Assembly (NCBI GenBank): GCA_036270875.1
Contig: DATBBR010000057.1
Location: forward strand, 1 to 64,000
Reading direction: 5' to 3'
Length of the DNA: 64,000 bases
From: Acidimicrobiales bacterium
GTDB taxonomy: Bacteria; Actinomycetota; Acidimicrobiia; Acidimicrobiales; AC-9
Below, one piece after another: positions 24,411 to 32,333 of the stretch; the first letter of the stretch is position 1; each line of letters starts with the position of its first letter. The notes below the pieces were generated by a model that saw only the letters and a list, made by a program, of their open reading frames with translations, was not told the DNA's origin and searched no databases. A program made the translations under genes and the position numbers.

Positions 24411-25145
24411 ATGGGGTCGAGCGGGGGCCGCGGCCGAGCGACGATCGCCCGCCGCCGCCAGGTCGTGCCGTCCCTTCGGATCGAGCGCGACCTGTGGGAC
24501 GGCGGCAACACGGTCGTGGTGGGCATGGACGAGGTGGGGCGCGGCGCGTGGGCCGGCCCACTCAGCGTCGGCGCCGCGGTGCTGCCGCGGGATCGCCGGG
24601 TCTACAAGGTGCGCGACTCGAAGATGCTGACCGAGCCCGAGCGGGAGGCGCTGTTCGACCGGGTGGCGGGGTGGTGCACGAGCTGGGCCGTGGGCCACGC
24701 CACTCCCGAAGAGTGCGACGAGCTGGGTATGTCCGAGGCCCAGCGGCTGGCTGCCGGGCGTGCCCTGGCCGCCCTCTCGCTGCGCCCCGACCACGTGCTG
24801 ATCGACGGCCGGTGGGACTTCGTCGGGGGTCCCAACACCCGCCGAATCGTGAAGGGCGACGCCACGTGTCTGTCCATCGCCGCCGCGTCGGTCCTGGCCA
24901 AGGTCACCCGTGATCGGGTCATGCGCGGCGAGGCCCGGCACTTCCCGGGCTACGACTTCGAGCTGAACAAGGGCTACCCGTGCCCCCGCCACAAGATGTC
25001 CCTCCGGGCGTGGGGGCCCACGTCGATCCACCGGCGCAGCTGGGTGTTCATGGACCACTTGATCTGGGGGACTCGGTACCGGAGGCCGGGCGTCGAGGCC
25101 GAGCTTCCGTTCGCCGAGGGCGCGTCAGGAGGCGCCGGTGGGTGA
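24411..25145 (+). CDS. rnhB: Ribonuclease HII
   Basis: A 244-residue RNase HII, which nicks RNA in RNA-DNA hybrids and starts removal of single ribonucleotides misincorporated in DNA. The catalytic motif VGMDEVGRGAWAGP (D40, E41) is present, as are VRDSKMLT, the second acidic site HVLIDGRWD, and SIAAASVLAKVTRD. I chose ATG 24411 over longer frames because it lies just after a leaderless -10 and gives a normal length. The last 21 bases overlap the end of the convergent acyl-CoA dehydrogenase gene. Confidence 0.92.
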   Translation: MGSSGGRGRATIARRRQVVPSLRIERDLWDGGNTVVVGMDEVGRGAWAGPLSVGAAVLPRDRRVYKVRDSKMLTEPEREALFDRVAGWCTSWAVGHATPEECDELGMSEAQRLAAGRALAALSLRPDHVLIDGRWDFVGGPNTRRIVKGDATCLSIAAASVLAKVTRDRVMRGEARHFPGYDFELNKGYPCPRHKMSLRAWGPTSIHRRSWVFMDHLIWGTRYRRPGVEAELPFAEGASGGAGG

Positions 25146-26354
25146 CGGCTCCTTCGGGAGACCGAGGACGCGCTCGCCGATGATGTTCTTCATGACCTCG
25201 TCCGTGCCGCCGGCGACCTTCACCCCCGGCGTACCGAGGACCAGCTCCGACCAGGCGTAGGTCCCCCACTCGCCCGTGTCGGCGGCCAGGCGCGGGCCCA
25301 GGGCGAGGCTCACCAGCTCGCCGACGCGCGACATGTTGTTGGTGAGCGAGAGCTTGGCGATCGACATCTCCGGACCCGGCAGCTGACCCGCCTTGATCTT
25401 GGCCATCGCCCGCTGGTTGGTGTAGCTGGCCACCTTGCCGTTGATGTAGACGTCGGCCAGGCGCTGGCGAAGCAGCGGATCATCGTTGGCGCCGAAGTGG
25501 CGGAGGAGCTCGACGAGGCGGTCGCCGCCGAGGACCCCGCCCACGCCGGCTCCGCCGGCGCCGATGGCGGCCCGCTCGTTCATGAGCGTGGTGAGGGCCA
25601 CCGTCCAGCCCTGGTTGACGTCGCCGAGACGATGGTCGTCCGGCACACGCACGTCGGTGAAGAAGACCTCGTTGAACGTGGAGCCGCCCGTCATCTGGCG
25701 CAGCGGCCGAACCTCGACGCCCGGCGCGTGCATGTCGATGACGAAGCCCGTCAGACCCCGGTGCTTGGGCAGGCTGGGATCGGTGCGGCAGATGATCTCA
25801 CCGATGTCGGCGAACTGGGCGACCGACGTCCAGACCTTCTGACCCGTGATGCGCCACTCGTCGCCGTCACGCTCGGCCCTGGTCTGGAGGCTGGCCAGGT
25901 CGGAGCCGGCCCCCGGCTCGCTGAAGAGCTGGCAGGCGATGATGTCGCCCCGATAGAGCGACCGCAGGTAGCGCTGCTTCGTCGCCTCGGTGGCATGGGC
26001 GAGGATCGTCGGCGCCACCATGCCCAGGCCGATGCCGAAGGGTGCCTGGGAGGCGGTGTCGAAGGCCGCTTCGCGCGACTGGTACAACCGCTCGTAGGAG
26101 GCGGGCAGCTCCCGGCCGCCGTAGGCCTGGGGCCCGGTGATCCACCCGAAGCCGGCGTCGAACACCTGCTGGCGCCACGCCTTGGCCGCCACCACCTCGG
26201 CCTCTTCCTCCTCGGTGGACCGCTCGGCGAAGAGGGCGACGCTGTCGGAGCCCTGACCCCAGCCCTTCTTCTGCTCCACCCGCAGCTTGGCGCTGGCCTC
26301 GAGGAAGGCGAGGACATCCCCCTCGAACTGCTCCTCGGACACGATCTCGGCCAT
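25125..26354 (-). CDS. Acyl-CoA dehydrogenase
   Basis: A 409-residue FAD-dependent acyl-CoA dehydrogenase that introduces a trans-2 double bond into an acyl-CoA. Typical segments include CQLFSEPGAGSDLASLQT (FAD/substrate region), WRITGQKVWTS, VFFTDVRVPDDHRLGDVNQGW and, near the C-terminus, TPGVKVAGGTDEVMKNIIGERVLGLP. The glutamate of GGTDEV and the long N-terminal helical domain fit the family. ATG is preceded by AGGGGG at five bases. A dyad at 26380-26391 lies just upstream, suggesting TetR-type repression. Confidence 0.9.
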   Translation of the reverse strand: MAEIVSEEQFEGDVLAFLEASAKLRVEQKKGWGQGSDSVALFAERSTEEEEAEVVAAKAWRQQVFDAGFGWITGPQAYGGRELPASYERLYQSREAAFDTASQAPFGIGLGMVAPTILAHATEATKQRYLRSLYRGDIIACQLFSEPGAGSDLASLQTRAERDGDEWRITGQKVWTSVAQFADIGEIICRTDPSLPKHRGLTGFVIDMHAPGVEVRPLRQMTGGSTFNEVFFTDVRVPDDHRLGDVNQGWTVALTTLMNERAAIGAGGAGVGGVLGGDRLVELLRHFGANDDPLLRQRLADVYINGKVASYTNQRAMAKIKAGQLPGPEMSIAKLSLTNNMSRVGELVSLALGPRLAADTGEWGTYAWSELVLGTPGVKVAGGTDEVMKNIIGERVLGLPKEPSPTGAS

Positions 26355-26379
26355 GAGACCCCCTGGAAAGCCTTCTTGA

Positions 26380-26397
26380 CTGACTGGTCAGGTTATC
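26380..26397 (-). promoter_or_regulatory. Candidate operator and -10 before the acyl-CoA dehydrogenase
   Basis: CTGAC-TG-GTCAG (26380-26391) is a perfect 5-bp inverted repeat placed right after a minus-strand -10-like GATAAC (26397-26392), so a bound repressor would cover the transcription start. The sequence resembles TetR-family operators of fatty-acid genes. The cognate repressor is not identifiable. Confidence 0.45.
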
Positions 26398-26472
26398 GGA
26401 GGCGGAGGTGGGCCGTGACCGGCCAATTGTTGACTGATAGGGTCAGGATTAGCCGACGTGAGGAGGTCGACC

Positions 26473-26961
26473 ATGAGTGCCACCGACGAGCTCGTAGCCA
26501 ACTCGCAGGCCTACGCCAACGCCTTCGACAAGGGTGACCTGCCCCTGCCGCCCGAGAAGAAGCTGGCCATCCTGGCCTGCATGGACGCCCGGCTCAACCT
26601 GTACGGGATCTTCGGCCTGCGTGAAGGTGACGCCCACGTGATCAGGAACGCGGGGGGTGGCGTGACCGACGACGCCATCCGCTCGCTCGCCATCTCGCAG
26701 CGGCTCCTCGGGACCGATGAGATCGTCCTCGTGCACCACACCGGTTGCGGGATGCTCACCTTCACCGATGACGCCTTCCGCCAGCAGGTGGAGGAGGACA
26801 CCGGGGTGCGCCCGCCCTGGTCGGCCGAGGCATTCGCGGACCTGGACCAGGACGTCCGCCAGTCGATCGCCAGGATCAAGGCCAGCCCCTTCATCCCCAA
26901 GAAGAACGTGCGAGGCTTCGTCTACGAGGTCGAGAAGGGCTCGCTGCGCGAGGTGACCTAG
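26473..26961 (+). CDS. Beta-class carbonic anhydrase
   Basis: A 162-residue enzyme interconverting CO2 and bicarbonate. Zinc ligands are Cys36 (in ILACMDARL, which also holds the catalytic Asp38-Arg40 dyad), the histidine in LVHHTGCGM (88 or 89) and Cys92. The length is that of the short type I group, like mycobacterial Rv1284. ATG at 26473 is six bases after a perfect AGGAGG. It is divergent from the acyl-CoA dehydrogenase and convergent with the UbiA gene. Confidence 0.92.
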   Translation: MSATDELVANSQAYANAFDKGDLPLPPEKKLAILACMDARLNLYGIFGLREGDAHVIRNAGGGVTDDAIRSLAISQRLLGTDEIVLVHHTGCGMLTFTDDAFRQQVEEDTGVRPPWSAEAFADLDQDVRQSIARIKASPFIPKKNVRGFVYEVEKGSLREVT

Positions 26962-26974
26962 CGGGACGAGGTGC

Positions 26975-28006
26975 TCAGTAGCCGAGGATGGCGCCAATGG
27001 CGAGGCCCGCGACGAGCAGTGCCCCCGCCCGTCGGGTGTGCAGAAAGGCGATCGCCGCGAACCACAGCGGCCACACGGGGAACCGTGGCGGTGGCTCGTC
27101 CGGACGCGGGCGGTCGAAGGCCTTCCACACCTTGGCCAGTGCCGGCAGGGCGGCGTAGGCCAGCAGCGTGGGCCACGGCAGGGCACCGACTCCGACGAGC
27201 ACCGCCACGCTGACGTAAAAGGCGGCCATCATGCCCTGCGTCACACGGCGGGCGCGGTGCTCGCCGAGCAGCACCGGCAGGGTGCGCGTCCCCTGCGGTG
27301 CGTCCCACTCGATCTTGTCGATGTGCTTGCCCATGAGGACGGTCGTGCAGAGCAGGCCGTAGGGGATGGAGGCGGCGATGACCTGCCAGGGCAGATGGCC
27401 CACCGCCGCGTAGTAGGTGCCGCCGACCATCAACGGGCCCCACACCGCGAGCACGTCGGGCTCTCCCAGGCCGCGCTTCTTGAGCCGCAGGGGCGGGGCG
27501 GTGTAGGCCGCGCTCAGCAGGAAACCACCCAGGGCGAGGGCCACGACCGGCCAGCCTCGGTACCCGAAGAGCACGATGAGGATGGCGAGGTCGGCGACGT
27601 TGACAACCAGGGCCGCCGTGAGCAGGCCCCGCCGGGAGATCATCCCCGAGAGCACAGGGTGCGGGGCGTACAGCGCGCGGGGGTAGGTGTCCGTGTCGGC
27701 GCCGACCTGGAGATCGAACAAGTCGTTCATGAGGTTGTTGGCGGTGTGAGCCAGAAGGATGCCCGCCAGGGCGAGAAAGAACAGCCCGGGGCGAAAGCCC
27801 CGCTGGTTCACCGCCAGCAGACCCGCCACGGCGCCGGCCGTGAGGGTCATCGGCAGGACGGAGGCCCGCGTGAGGACCAGCCACTTCGACACCGGGTCGA
27901 GACGGCCCGCCGGCGGGTTGGACGTGCGGAGCACCTCCCGCCAGCGGGCAACGAGCCCGGGCGACGCGGTGGCGTCGGAGGCGGCGCCGTCAGACACTCT
28001 GGCCAT
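26975..28006 (-). CDS. UbiA-family prenyltransferase (MenA-like)
   Basis: A 343-residue integral membrane protein with about eight transmembrane helices. The first aspartate-rich motif is HTANNLMNDLFDLQVGADTD (NDxxD type) and the second is in LMGKHIDKIEWDAPQGTRTLP. Both bind the prenyl diphosphate through magnesium. MenA attaches a polyprenyl chain to 1,4-dihydroxy-2-naphthoate in menaquinone synthesis, and the actinobacterial respiratory quinone is menaquinone, but other UbiA substrates remain possible since no other men gene is near. It starts with ATG after a leaderless -10. Confidence 0.82.
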   Translation of the reverse strand: MARVSDGAASDATASPGLVARWREVLRTSNPPAGRLDPVSKWLVLTRASVLPMTLTAGAVAGLLAVNQRGFRPGLFFLALAGILLAHTANNLMNDLFDLQVGADTDTYPRALYAPHPVLSGMISRRGLLTAALVVNVADLAILIVLFGYRGWPVVALALGGFLLSAAYTAPPLRLKKRGLGEPDVLAVWGPLMVGGTYYAAVGHLPWQVIAASIPYGLLCTTVLMGKHIDKIEWDAPQGTRTLPVLLGEHRARRVTQGMMAAFYVSVAVLVGVGALPWPTLLAYAALPALAKVWKAFDRPRPDEPPPRFPVWPLWFAAIAFLHTRRAGALLVAGLAIGAILGY

Positions 28007-28020
28007 CGGCCGAGAGGCTA
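28007..28020 (-). promoter_or_regulatory. Leaderless -10 element of the UbiA-family gene
   Basis: On the minus strand TAGCCT (28020-28015) is eight bases before the ATG at 28006, with no ribosome site. Confidence 0.5.
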
Positions 28021-28066
28021 TCCGGCCACCCGGCCAGCCGCCTATCGGGTCACAAGCGCTGTCGGC

Positions 28067-28906
28067 TTAGAGACGGAGAACCCGCTCGGCGTTGCCCCAC
28101 AACACCTTCTCTGTCACGGCATCGCTGAGGCCGAGGTCCGAGAACTCCCGTAGCCAGCGCTCGGGCAGGATGAACGGGTAGTCGGTCCCGAAGAGGGTCT
28201 TGTCCTGGAGCCGGCCACCGACCTCGCGAAGGAGCTCGGGCGGAAAATACCGCGGCGCCCACCCCGACAGGTCCGTGAAGACGTTCGCCTTGTGAAGAGC
28301 GATGGCGTTCATCTCCAGCTGCCACGGGAAGGCCGGGTGCGCGCAGATGATGGTGAGCGAGGGGAACCTGGCCGCCACCGCGTCGATGTGGATCGGCCGC
28401 ACGAAGTCGAGCTGGAAGCCCGACCCCCCCGGCGTCCCCGCGCCCATGCCGGTGGTGCCGACGTGGAAGAGGCAGGGCACACCCAAGGCCGAGATCTCCT
28501 CCCACAACGGCGAGAACCGCTCGTCGGAGGGCAGGAACGCCATCGCCGCCTGCTGGAACTTGAAGCCCTTCATCCCCAGCTCCTTGACCGCCCGCCGGGC
28601 CTCGGCGACCGCCGCTTCGCCTTTCCAGGGATCGACCGACGCGAAGGGGATGAAGCGCTCGGGATATTGTCGGCAGACGTCCGCCACCCAGTCGTTGGTC
28701 ACCGGTGGGCGCCCCGTGGCGGTCTCCGCGTCCCACGCCAGGAGCACGCCGCGCATCCCCTCGTAGTCGGCTGCCATCTCCTCGACGCTGCGTACCGGTA
28801 TGTCGAGTCGGAAGTGATGGCACAGATCGTCCATGTACGGGCCGATGGACCCTCCCAGGTACTCGGCCGTCGAGGGATGGACGTGGCAGTCGATCGGCGT
28901 CCCCAT
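28067..28906 (-). CDS. Amidohydrolase-2 family metal-dependent hydrolase
   Basis: A 279-residue TIM-barrel protein of the ACMSD-like amidohydrolase family. The N-terminal metal motif is PIDCHVHPS, a barrel strand carries LFHVGTTGMG, LTIICAHPAFPWQLE supplies another metal-binding histidine, and LFGTDYPFILPERW carries the catalytic aspartate near the C-terminus. Members decarboxylate or hydrolyse aromatic and lactone substrates. ATG follows GGAGGT at about six bases. No pathway neighbours identify the substrate. Confidence 0.82.
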   Translation of the reverse strand: MGTPIDCHVHPSTAEYLGGSIGPYMDDLCHHFRLDIPVRSVEEMAADYEGMRGVLLAWDAETATGRPPVTNDWVADVCRQYPERFIPFASVDPWKGEAAVAEARRAVKELGMKGFKFQQAAMAFLPSDERFSPLWEEISALGVPCLFHVGTTGMGAGTPGGSGFQLDFVRPIHIDAVAARFPSLTIICAHPAFPWQLEMNAIALHKANVFTDLSGWAPRYFPPELLREVGGRLQDKTLFGTDYPFILPERWLREFSDLGLSDAVTEKVLWGNAERVLRL

Positions 28907-29021
28907 CAGCGACCTCCGCTGACGTCGGGGATCGCTGCGGTGGCAACGGCTAGCTGGCCCATGACTCGACTACCTACCCGCAGTTGCCGACCCGCAGTCC
29001 GGCCTCTGGCATGTCCTGCTT

Positions 29022-29080
29022 GTTCCACCTTATGTCGAAAGCACTGAGGGCGAGCGGTCGCTTTCGACATAAGGTGGAAC
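29022..29080. repeat. Perfect 21-bp inverted repeat
   Basis: The arms 29022-29042 (starting GTTCCACCTTATGTCG) and 29060-29080 are exact reverse complements over 21 bases, around a 17-base spacer. The element lies in the 215-base gap between the TetR gene and the amidohydrolase gene. Its arms are less GC-rich than the surroundings. There is no T-tract. It could act as a bidirectional terminator, an RNA hairpin or a mobile palindromic repeat. Confidence 0.8.
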
Positions 29081-29121
29081 GCGCTGCTAATGACGGACGG
29101 GCCCCTCGGTGGCCACGGCGC

Positions 29122-29727
29122 CTAGCGCACCGAGTGCTCGAGCAGGGCCACGAGCGTTGTTGTCAGGGCCGCCCGAGCCTGGGGGACGGACAGACGCTGC
29201 TCGACGCGCAGGTTGTCCCACGCCGCGAAGCTGGTGGCCGTCTCGAGGGAGGCGACGATCGTGGCCCGATCTATCCCGTCCAGATGTTCGAGCTCCGGGC
29301 CGAACGTGGCGACCAGGTTTCGACGCAGGAGCCGTCGGGCCTGGCTCAGGCCCTCGTGCACCGCCTGGTGGAAGGGCTCGTGGCGGACGGCGGCACGGCG
29401 GACGGGCCCGATCCGCTCATAGAGATCGGCGCGGTGGCCCACCAGAGCGGCGATCCGGTCGGTCCTCGTCCCGCCTGGCGCCCCGGGCGACAGGAGCGGG
29501 CCGATGCGCGTGGCCTGATGCGCGGCCGCCGTGGCAAAGAGCTGCTCGAGGTCCTCGAAGTGACGGAACACCGTTCGCACCGACACCCCGGCTCGGGCGG
29601 CGATCTCGGCCGCCCCCGGTCGCAATGACCCCTCATCCAGCAGGTCCAGCATGGCGTCGACCACGGCGTCGCGGCTGCGGGCCGATCGCTGGGCCCGACC
29701 GTCGACCTCGCTCGTTCCCGGCGTCAC
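29122..29727 (-). CDS. TetR-family transcriptional regulator
   Basis: A 201-residue regulator. The N-terminal helix-turn-helix is clear (AEIAARAGVSVRTVFRHFEDLEQLF, about residues 40-64), followed by a helical ligand-binding domain with no recognisable ligand signature. The GTG start overlaps the sulfatase stop by four bases (GTGA), so it is the last gene of the DUF1330-sulfatase-TetR operon. A dyad inside the operon promoter (31819-31835) is the natural candidate for its own operator. Confidence 0.88.
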   Translation of the reverse strand: MTPGTSEVDGRAQRSARSRDAVVDAMLDLLDEGSLRPGAAEIAARAGVSVRTVFRHFEDLEQLFATAAAHQATRIGPLLSPGAPGGTRTDRIAALVGHRADLYERIGPVRRAAVRHEPFHQAVHEGLSQARRLLRRNLVATFGPELEHLDGIDRATIVASLETATSFAAWDNLRVEQRLSVPQARAALTTTLVALLEHSVR

Positions 29728-31367
29728 GCCGGAGCGGCGACCGCCAGCGAGCGCACCTCACCAGGGAGGTGATCGTACAGATCGCTGATCAGGTCCTCAC
29801 GGACAGCCCGCACGGTGGGATCATCCCAGCGGTTGTGCCACTGTTGCGGGTCGGCCGCCACGTCGTACAGCTCGCCGGTCGCGATCGAGACGCCCCCCGG
29901 GCCCCGGCGTTCCGCCTCGTACACGACTGACGAGGGCTCGAGCACCCTCGGACCCCAGACCTCTTCGAGGCCGTTGGGCTTGCCGGCCGTGGACGGCTCG
30001 TACACGGTGCAGAGCCAGCCGTCGCGGTATATGGAGCGCAGGTGCATGCCGTAGCCGGGGAACTGGCTGTCCCATTCGCACAGCATCCGCTCTCTCCCCG
30101 GTTGCCCGTCGCCAACGGGCAGGGCGGCGCCCTGCATCCAGTCGGCCGGCTCGATGCCGGCGATGGCGCACAGCGTCGGGGCCAGGTCCACCTGGCCGAC
30201 GGGGTCGGCGACTTCGGCGGGCGCCACCCCCGCCACCGGAGCGGGTCGCCAGATGAGGGGGAGCCGCATCAGGGCGTCGACGTGGAACGGCCCCTTGTAC
30301 AGCAGGCCGAAGTCACCCTGCAGCTCGCCGTGGTCGGTGGTGAAGATCACGTCGGTACGGTCCATCCATCCCCGCTCGTTGACCTCGTCGAGGACCCGGC
30401 CGCAGGCTTCGTCGACGAGCTCGTTCATCACGTGGACCTTTGCGTTGATCTCGCGCAGGGCGTCGACGGTCAGCCGGGACGGCACGAACGCCGCTGGGCC
30501 TCCCTCGACGTTCGGCCATCGCCCCTCCCAGAAGGCCAGCCAGTGCGGAGGCTTGCCCGCGAGGATGGCGCGGATGTCGTCGTCGGAGCCGGGGTGGCCG
30601 GGCGGCAGGTCCAGCTCCTGCCAAGGGACGCGATGGTTCTCCGACGCCGGGGGGTCCCACGGATGATGCGGATCGGGGAAGCTCATCCAGCAGAACCAGG
30701 GCTCGTCGTCGCCCATCGACGTAAGCCAGTCGACGGTCAGGTCGGCTACCCAGTCGGTGTGGTACCAGGGCCGGGGGATGGGATTGTTCTTGGTCTCGGG
30801 CGCGTCCGTGTCGCCGCCGGGCTCGGCCTGGAGAAGGTTGGCGAAGCTGTGGAGATGCTCCGGGTGGTGCTCGGCGAGCCACCGTCCGTAGTGCGCAAGG
30901 GGGAAGTCGCCCCACGCGGCGATGTGCATGGCCTGGATCGAACGCTCGAACCCGCGCCAGGGTCCGGTATCTCCGCGGGCGGCGCGCGCGTTCTCCTCGA
31001 AGCGGCGTTGGGGATCGACACCGGGCTCGAAGTGAGCCTTGCCCAACAGGGCGGTCCGGTACCCCGCCCGCTCCGCGAGGTAGGCGGCGATCGACGGGGC
31101 GTCGGGAGGCAGTGGGATCCCGTTGGCGATCACACCGTGCGTGCGGACGTACTGGCCTGTGAGGATGGTCGAACGGGCGGGCATGCACACCGTGTTCTGG
31201 TTGTAGGCCCGTCGGTAGTTGACGCCCTCGGCTGCCAGGCGATCGGCGACAGGGGTGCGAGCGACGGTGCCGCCGTTGCATCCCAAGCTGTCGTAGCGCT
31301 GCTGGTCCGTCGTGATGAGGAGGATGTTGCGGCGCGCGCCGCCACTGGATGGAGCCCGATCAGGCAT
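29724..31367 (-). CDS. Type I sulfatase (arylsulfatase family)
   Basis: A 547-residue sulfatase of the alkaline-phosphatase superfamily that hydrolyses sulfate esters. Metal-binding Asp21 is in LLITTDQQRYDSLG, and the modifiable cysteine is C61 in TVCMPARSTILTG, fitting the CxPxR/CxAxR formylglycine consensus. FTTDHGELQGDFGLLYKGP carries further metal ligands. There is no signal peptide. A formylglycine-generating enzyme is not in the window. Upstream the gene overlaps the DUF1330 gene by eight bases; downstream it overlaps the TetR gene by four. Confidence 0.9.
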   Translation of the reverse strand: MPDRAPSSGGARRNILLITTDQQRYDSLGCNGGTVARTPVADRLAAEGVNYRRAYNQNTVCMPARSTILTGQYVRTHGVIANGIPLPPDAPSIAAYLAERAGYRTALLGKAHFEPGVDPQRRFEENARAARGDTGPWRGFERSIQAMHIAAWGDFPLAHYGRWLAEHHPEHLHSFANLLQAEPGGDTDAPETKNNPIPRPWYHTDWVADLTVDWLTSMGDDEPWFCWMSFPDPHHPWDPPASENHRVPWQELDLPPGHPGSDDDIRAILAGKPPHWLAFWEGRWPNVEGGPAAFVPSRLTVDALREINAKVHVMNELVDEACGRVLDEVNERGWMDRTDVIFTTDHGELQGDFGLLYKGPFHVDALMRLPLIWRPAPVAGVAPAEVADPVGQVDLAPTLCAIAGIEPADWMQGAALPVGDGQPGRERMLCEWDSQFPGYGMHLRSIYRDGWLCTVYEPSTAGKPNGLEEVWGPRVLEPSSVVYEAERRGPGGVSIATGELYDVAADPQQWHNRWDDPTVRAVREDLISDLYDHLPGEVRSLAVAAPA

Positions 31368-31767
31368 GCGAGCCGGTCCAGTCCCCGATCGGCTCGCAGG
31401 CGAGCAGGACGGTGCGATCGAGCCCCTGCTCGCGGTCCTTGTGGGCGTCCTGGTACTCGTCCGTCGTGACCATGTCGACGAACGCCTGACGACTGGGGTA
31501 CGACACCAGCACGGCCAGGTCCCAGTGATCGTGGTCGGGGTCGCCGATCACCAGGTGCTCGGGACGGCCCATCCAGACGACCCGACCGCCGCGGTCCTCG
31601 ACCATCTTGACGGCGGCGCTGCCGTATTGACGGTAGGCATCCTCACCCCCCGACGTGCCCGAGCCCTCAGGTGGGGCGAAATGCAGCAGGTTGATCATCA
31701 CGACCTCGCCCTCCCGGCCGTGGTGGGCGAACGCCTCGAACTGCGCCCGAGTAGGTGTGATGGCCAT
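31360..31767 (-). CDS. DUF1330-like protein
   Basis: A 135-residue protein of the dimeric alpha-beta barrel (ferredoxin-like) fold, with VVMINLLHFAP, YRQYGSAAVKMVEDRGGRVVWMGRPEHLVIG and the DLAVLVSYPSRQAFVDMV strand typical of DUF1330. ATG 31767 is chosen over an upstream in-frame start because GAAAGGA lies six bases before it. It opens the operon with the sulfatase and TetR genes. The biochemical role in the family is unknown. Confidence 0.8.
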   Translation of the reverse strand: MAITPTRAQFEAFAHHGREGEVVMINLLHFAPPEGSGTSGGEDAYRQYGSAAVKMVEDRGGRVVWMGRPEHLVIGDPDHDHWDLAVLVSYPSRQAFVDMVTTDEYQDAHKDREQGLDRTVLLACEPIGDWTGSHA

Positions 31768-31808
31768 CGCCGGTCCTTTCTCCACCGATCCCTTCTTCTA
31801 CGGGCGAC

Positions 31809-31836
31809 GGTATAGATATGACACTGAGACTGTCAA
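31809..31836 (-). promoter_or_regulatory. Promoter with embedded dyad operator for the DUF1330-sulfatase-TetR operon
   Basis: On the minus strand a perfect -35 TTGACA (31836-31831) and a -10 TATACC (31814-31809) are 16 bases apart. The dyad TGACA-N7-TGTCA (31819-31823 and 31831-31835) covers the -35 and spacer, an ideal place for repression. The TetR protein of the same operon is the likely ligand-responsive repressor, making this an autoregulated unit. Confidence 0.65.
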
Positions 31837-31859
31837 TACCTCGAAGGTGAGGGGCGGCG

Positions 31860-32285
31860 TCAGCCAGGAGCGTCGAGGTACGCCTCGGCGATCCAGTTCC
31901 GGAGCTCCTCGTCGTAGTCCTCGGGGCTCGAGAGGTTGGCGACGTGGAAGTAGCGCCCGTGGTACGGGACGACCTTCCTGGTGATCAGCGGATGGCGGAC
32001 GGTACGGCGCAGCGAGAAGGACAGCGCCACCCACCGCTGCATCGGCCGTAGCTGGGCGAAGGTCTGCGCCCGCTTCAAGAAGATCCCAACCGACACGGGC
32101 TCCACGTGGACCGGTCCCAGGCTGTTCACGTGGCCCATGACGGCCTCGAAGATCGGGCGCTCGTGCGCGGGACCGGTGGAGAAGTACTCATCCACCGACA
32201 TGGCCGGCTCACACTCGTGGGACTGCCCGGCGCGTGCGAAGCGTCGGCCGCATCCAGGACAGGTCCACCCCGGCACGGCGACCAT
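31860..32285 (-). CDS. DUF5655-like protein with N-terminal zinc ribbon
   Basis: A 141-residue protein. Residues 7-25 look like a metal-binding knuckle (WTCPGCGRRF then QSHEC). The rest matches the DUF5655 fold, with HERPIFEAVMGHVNSLGPV, VGIFLKRAQTFAQLRPMQRWVALSFSL and WIAEAYLDAP at the end. The function is not known. ATG at 32285 follows GGGAGG at five to six bases; longer upstream frames lie inside the divergent gene. Confidence 0.75.
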   Translation of the reverse strand: MVAVPGWTCPGCGRRFARAGQSHECEPAMSVDEYFSTGPAHERPIFEAVMGHVNSLGPVHVEPVSVGIFLKRAQTFAQLRPMQRWVALSFSLRRTVRHPLITRKVVPYHGRYFHVANLSSPEDYDEELRNWIAEAYLDAPG

Positions 32286-32319
32286 GTTGGCCTCCCGCTC
32301 CGCGTCCGGCCAGCATGGG

Positions 32320-32333
32320 TACACTCCCCGCGG
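32320..32333 (+). promoter_or_regulatory. Leaderless -10 element of the exchanger-like gene
   Basis: TACACT at 32320-32325 ends eight bases before the GTG at 32334, with no ribosome site. It lies in the 48-base divergent gap. Confidence 0.45.

Noticed and set aside
29022..29080. A dif/XerCD chromosome-dimer site
   Set aside because: The arms are too long and perfect, the spacer is 17 rather than about 6 bases, and the arms do not match dif-type half sites.
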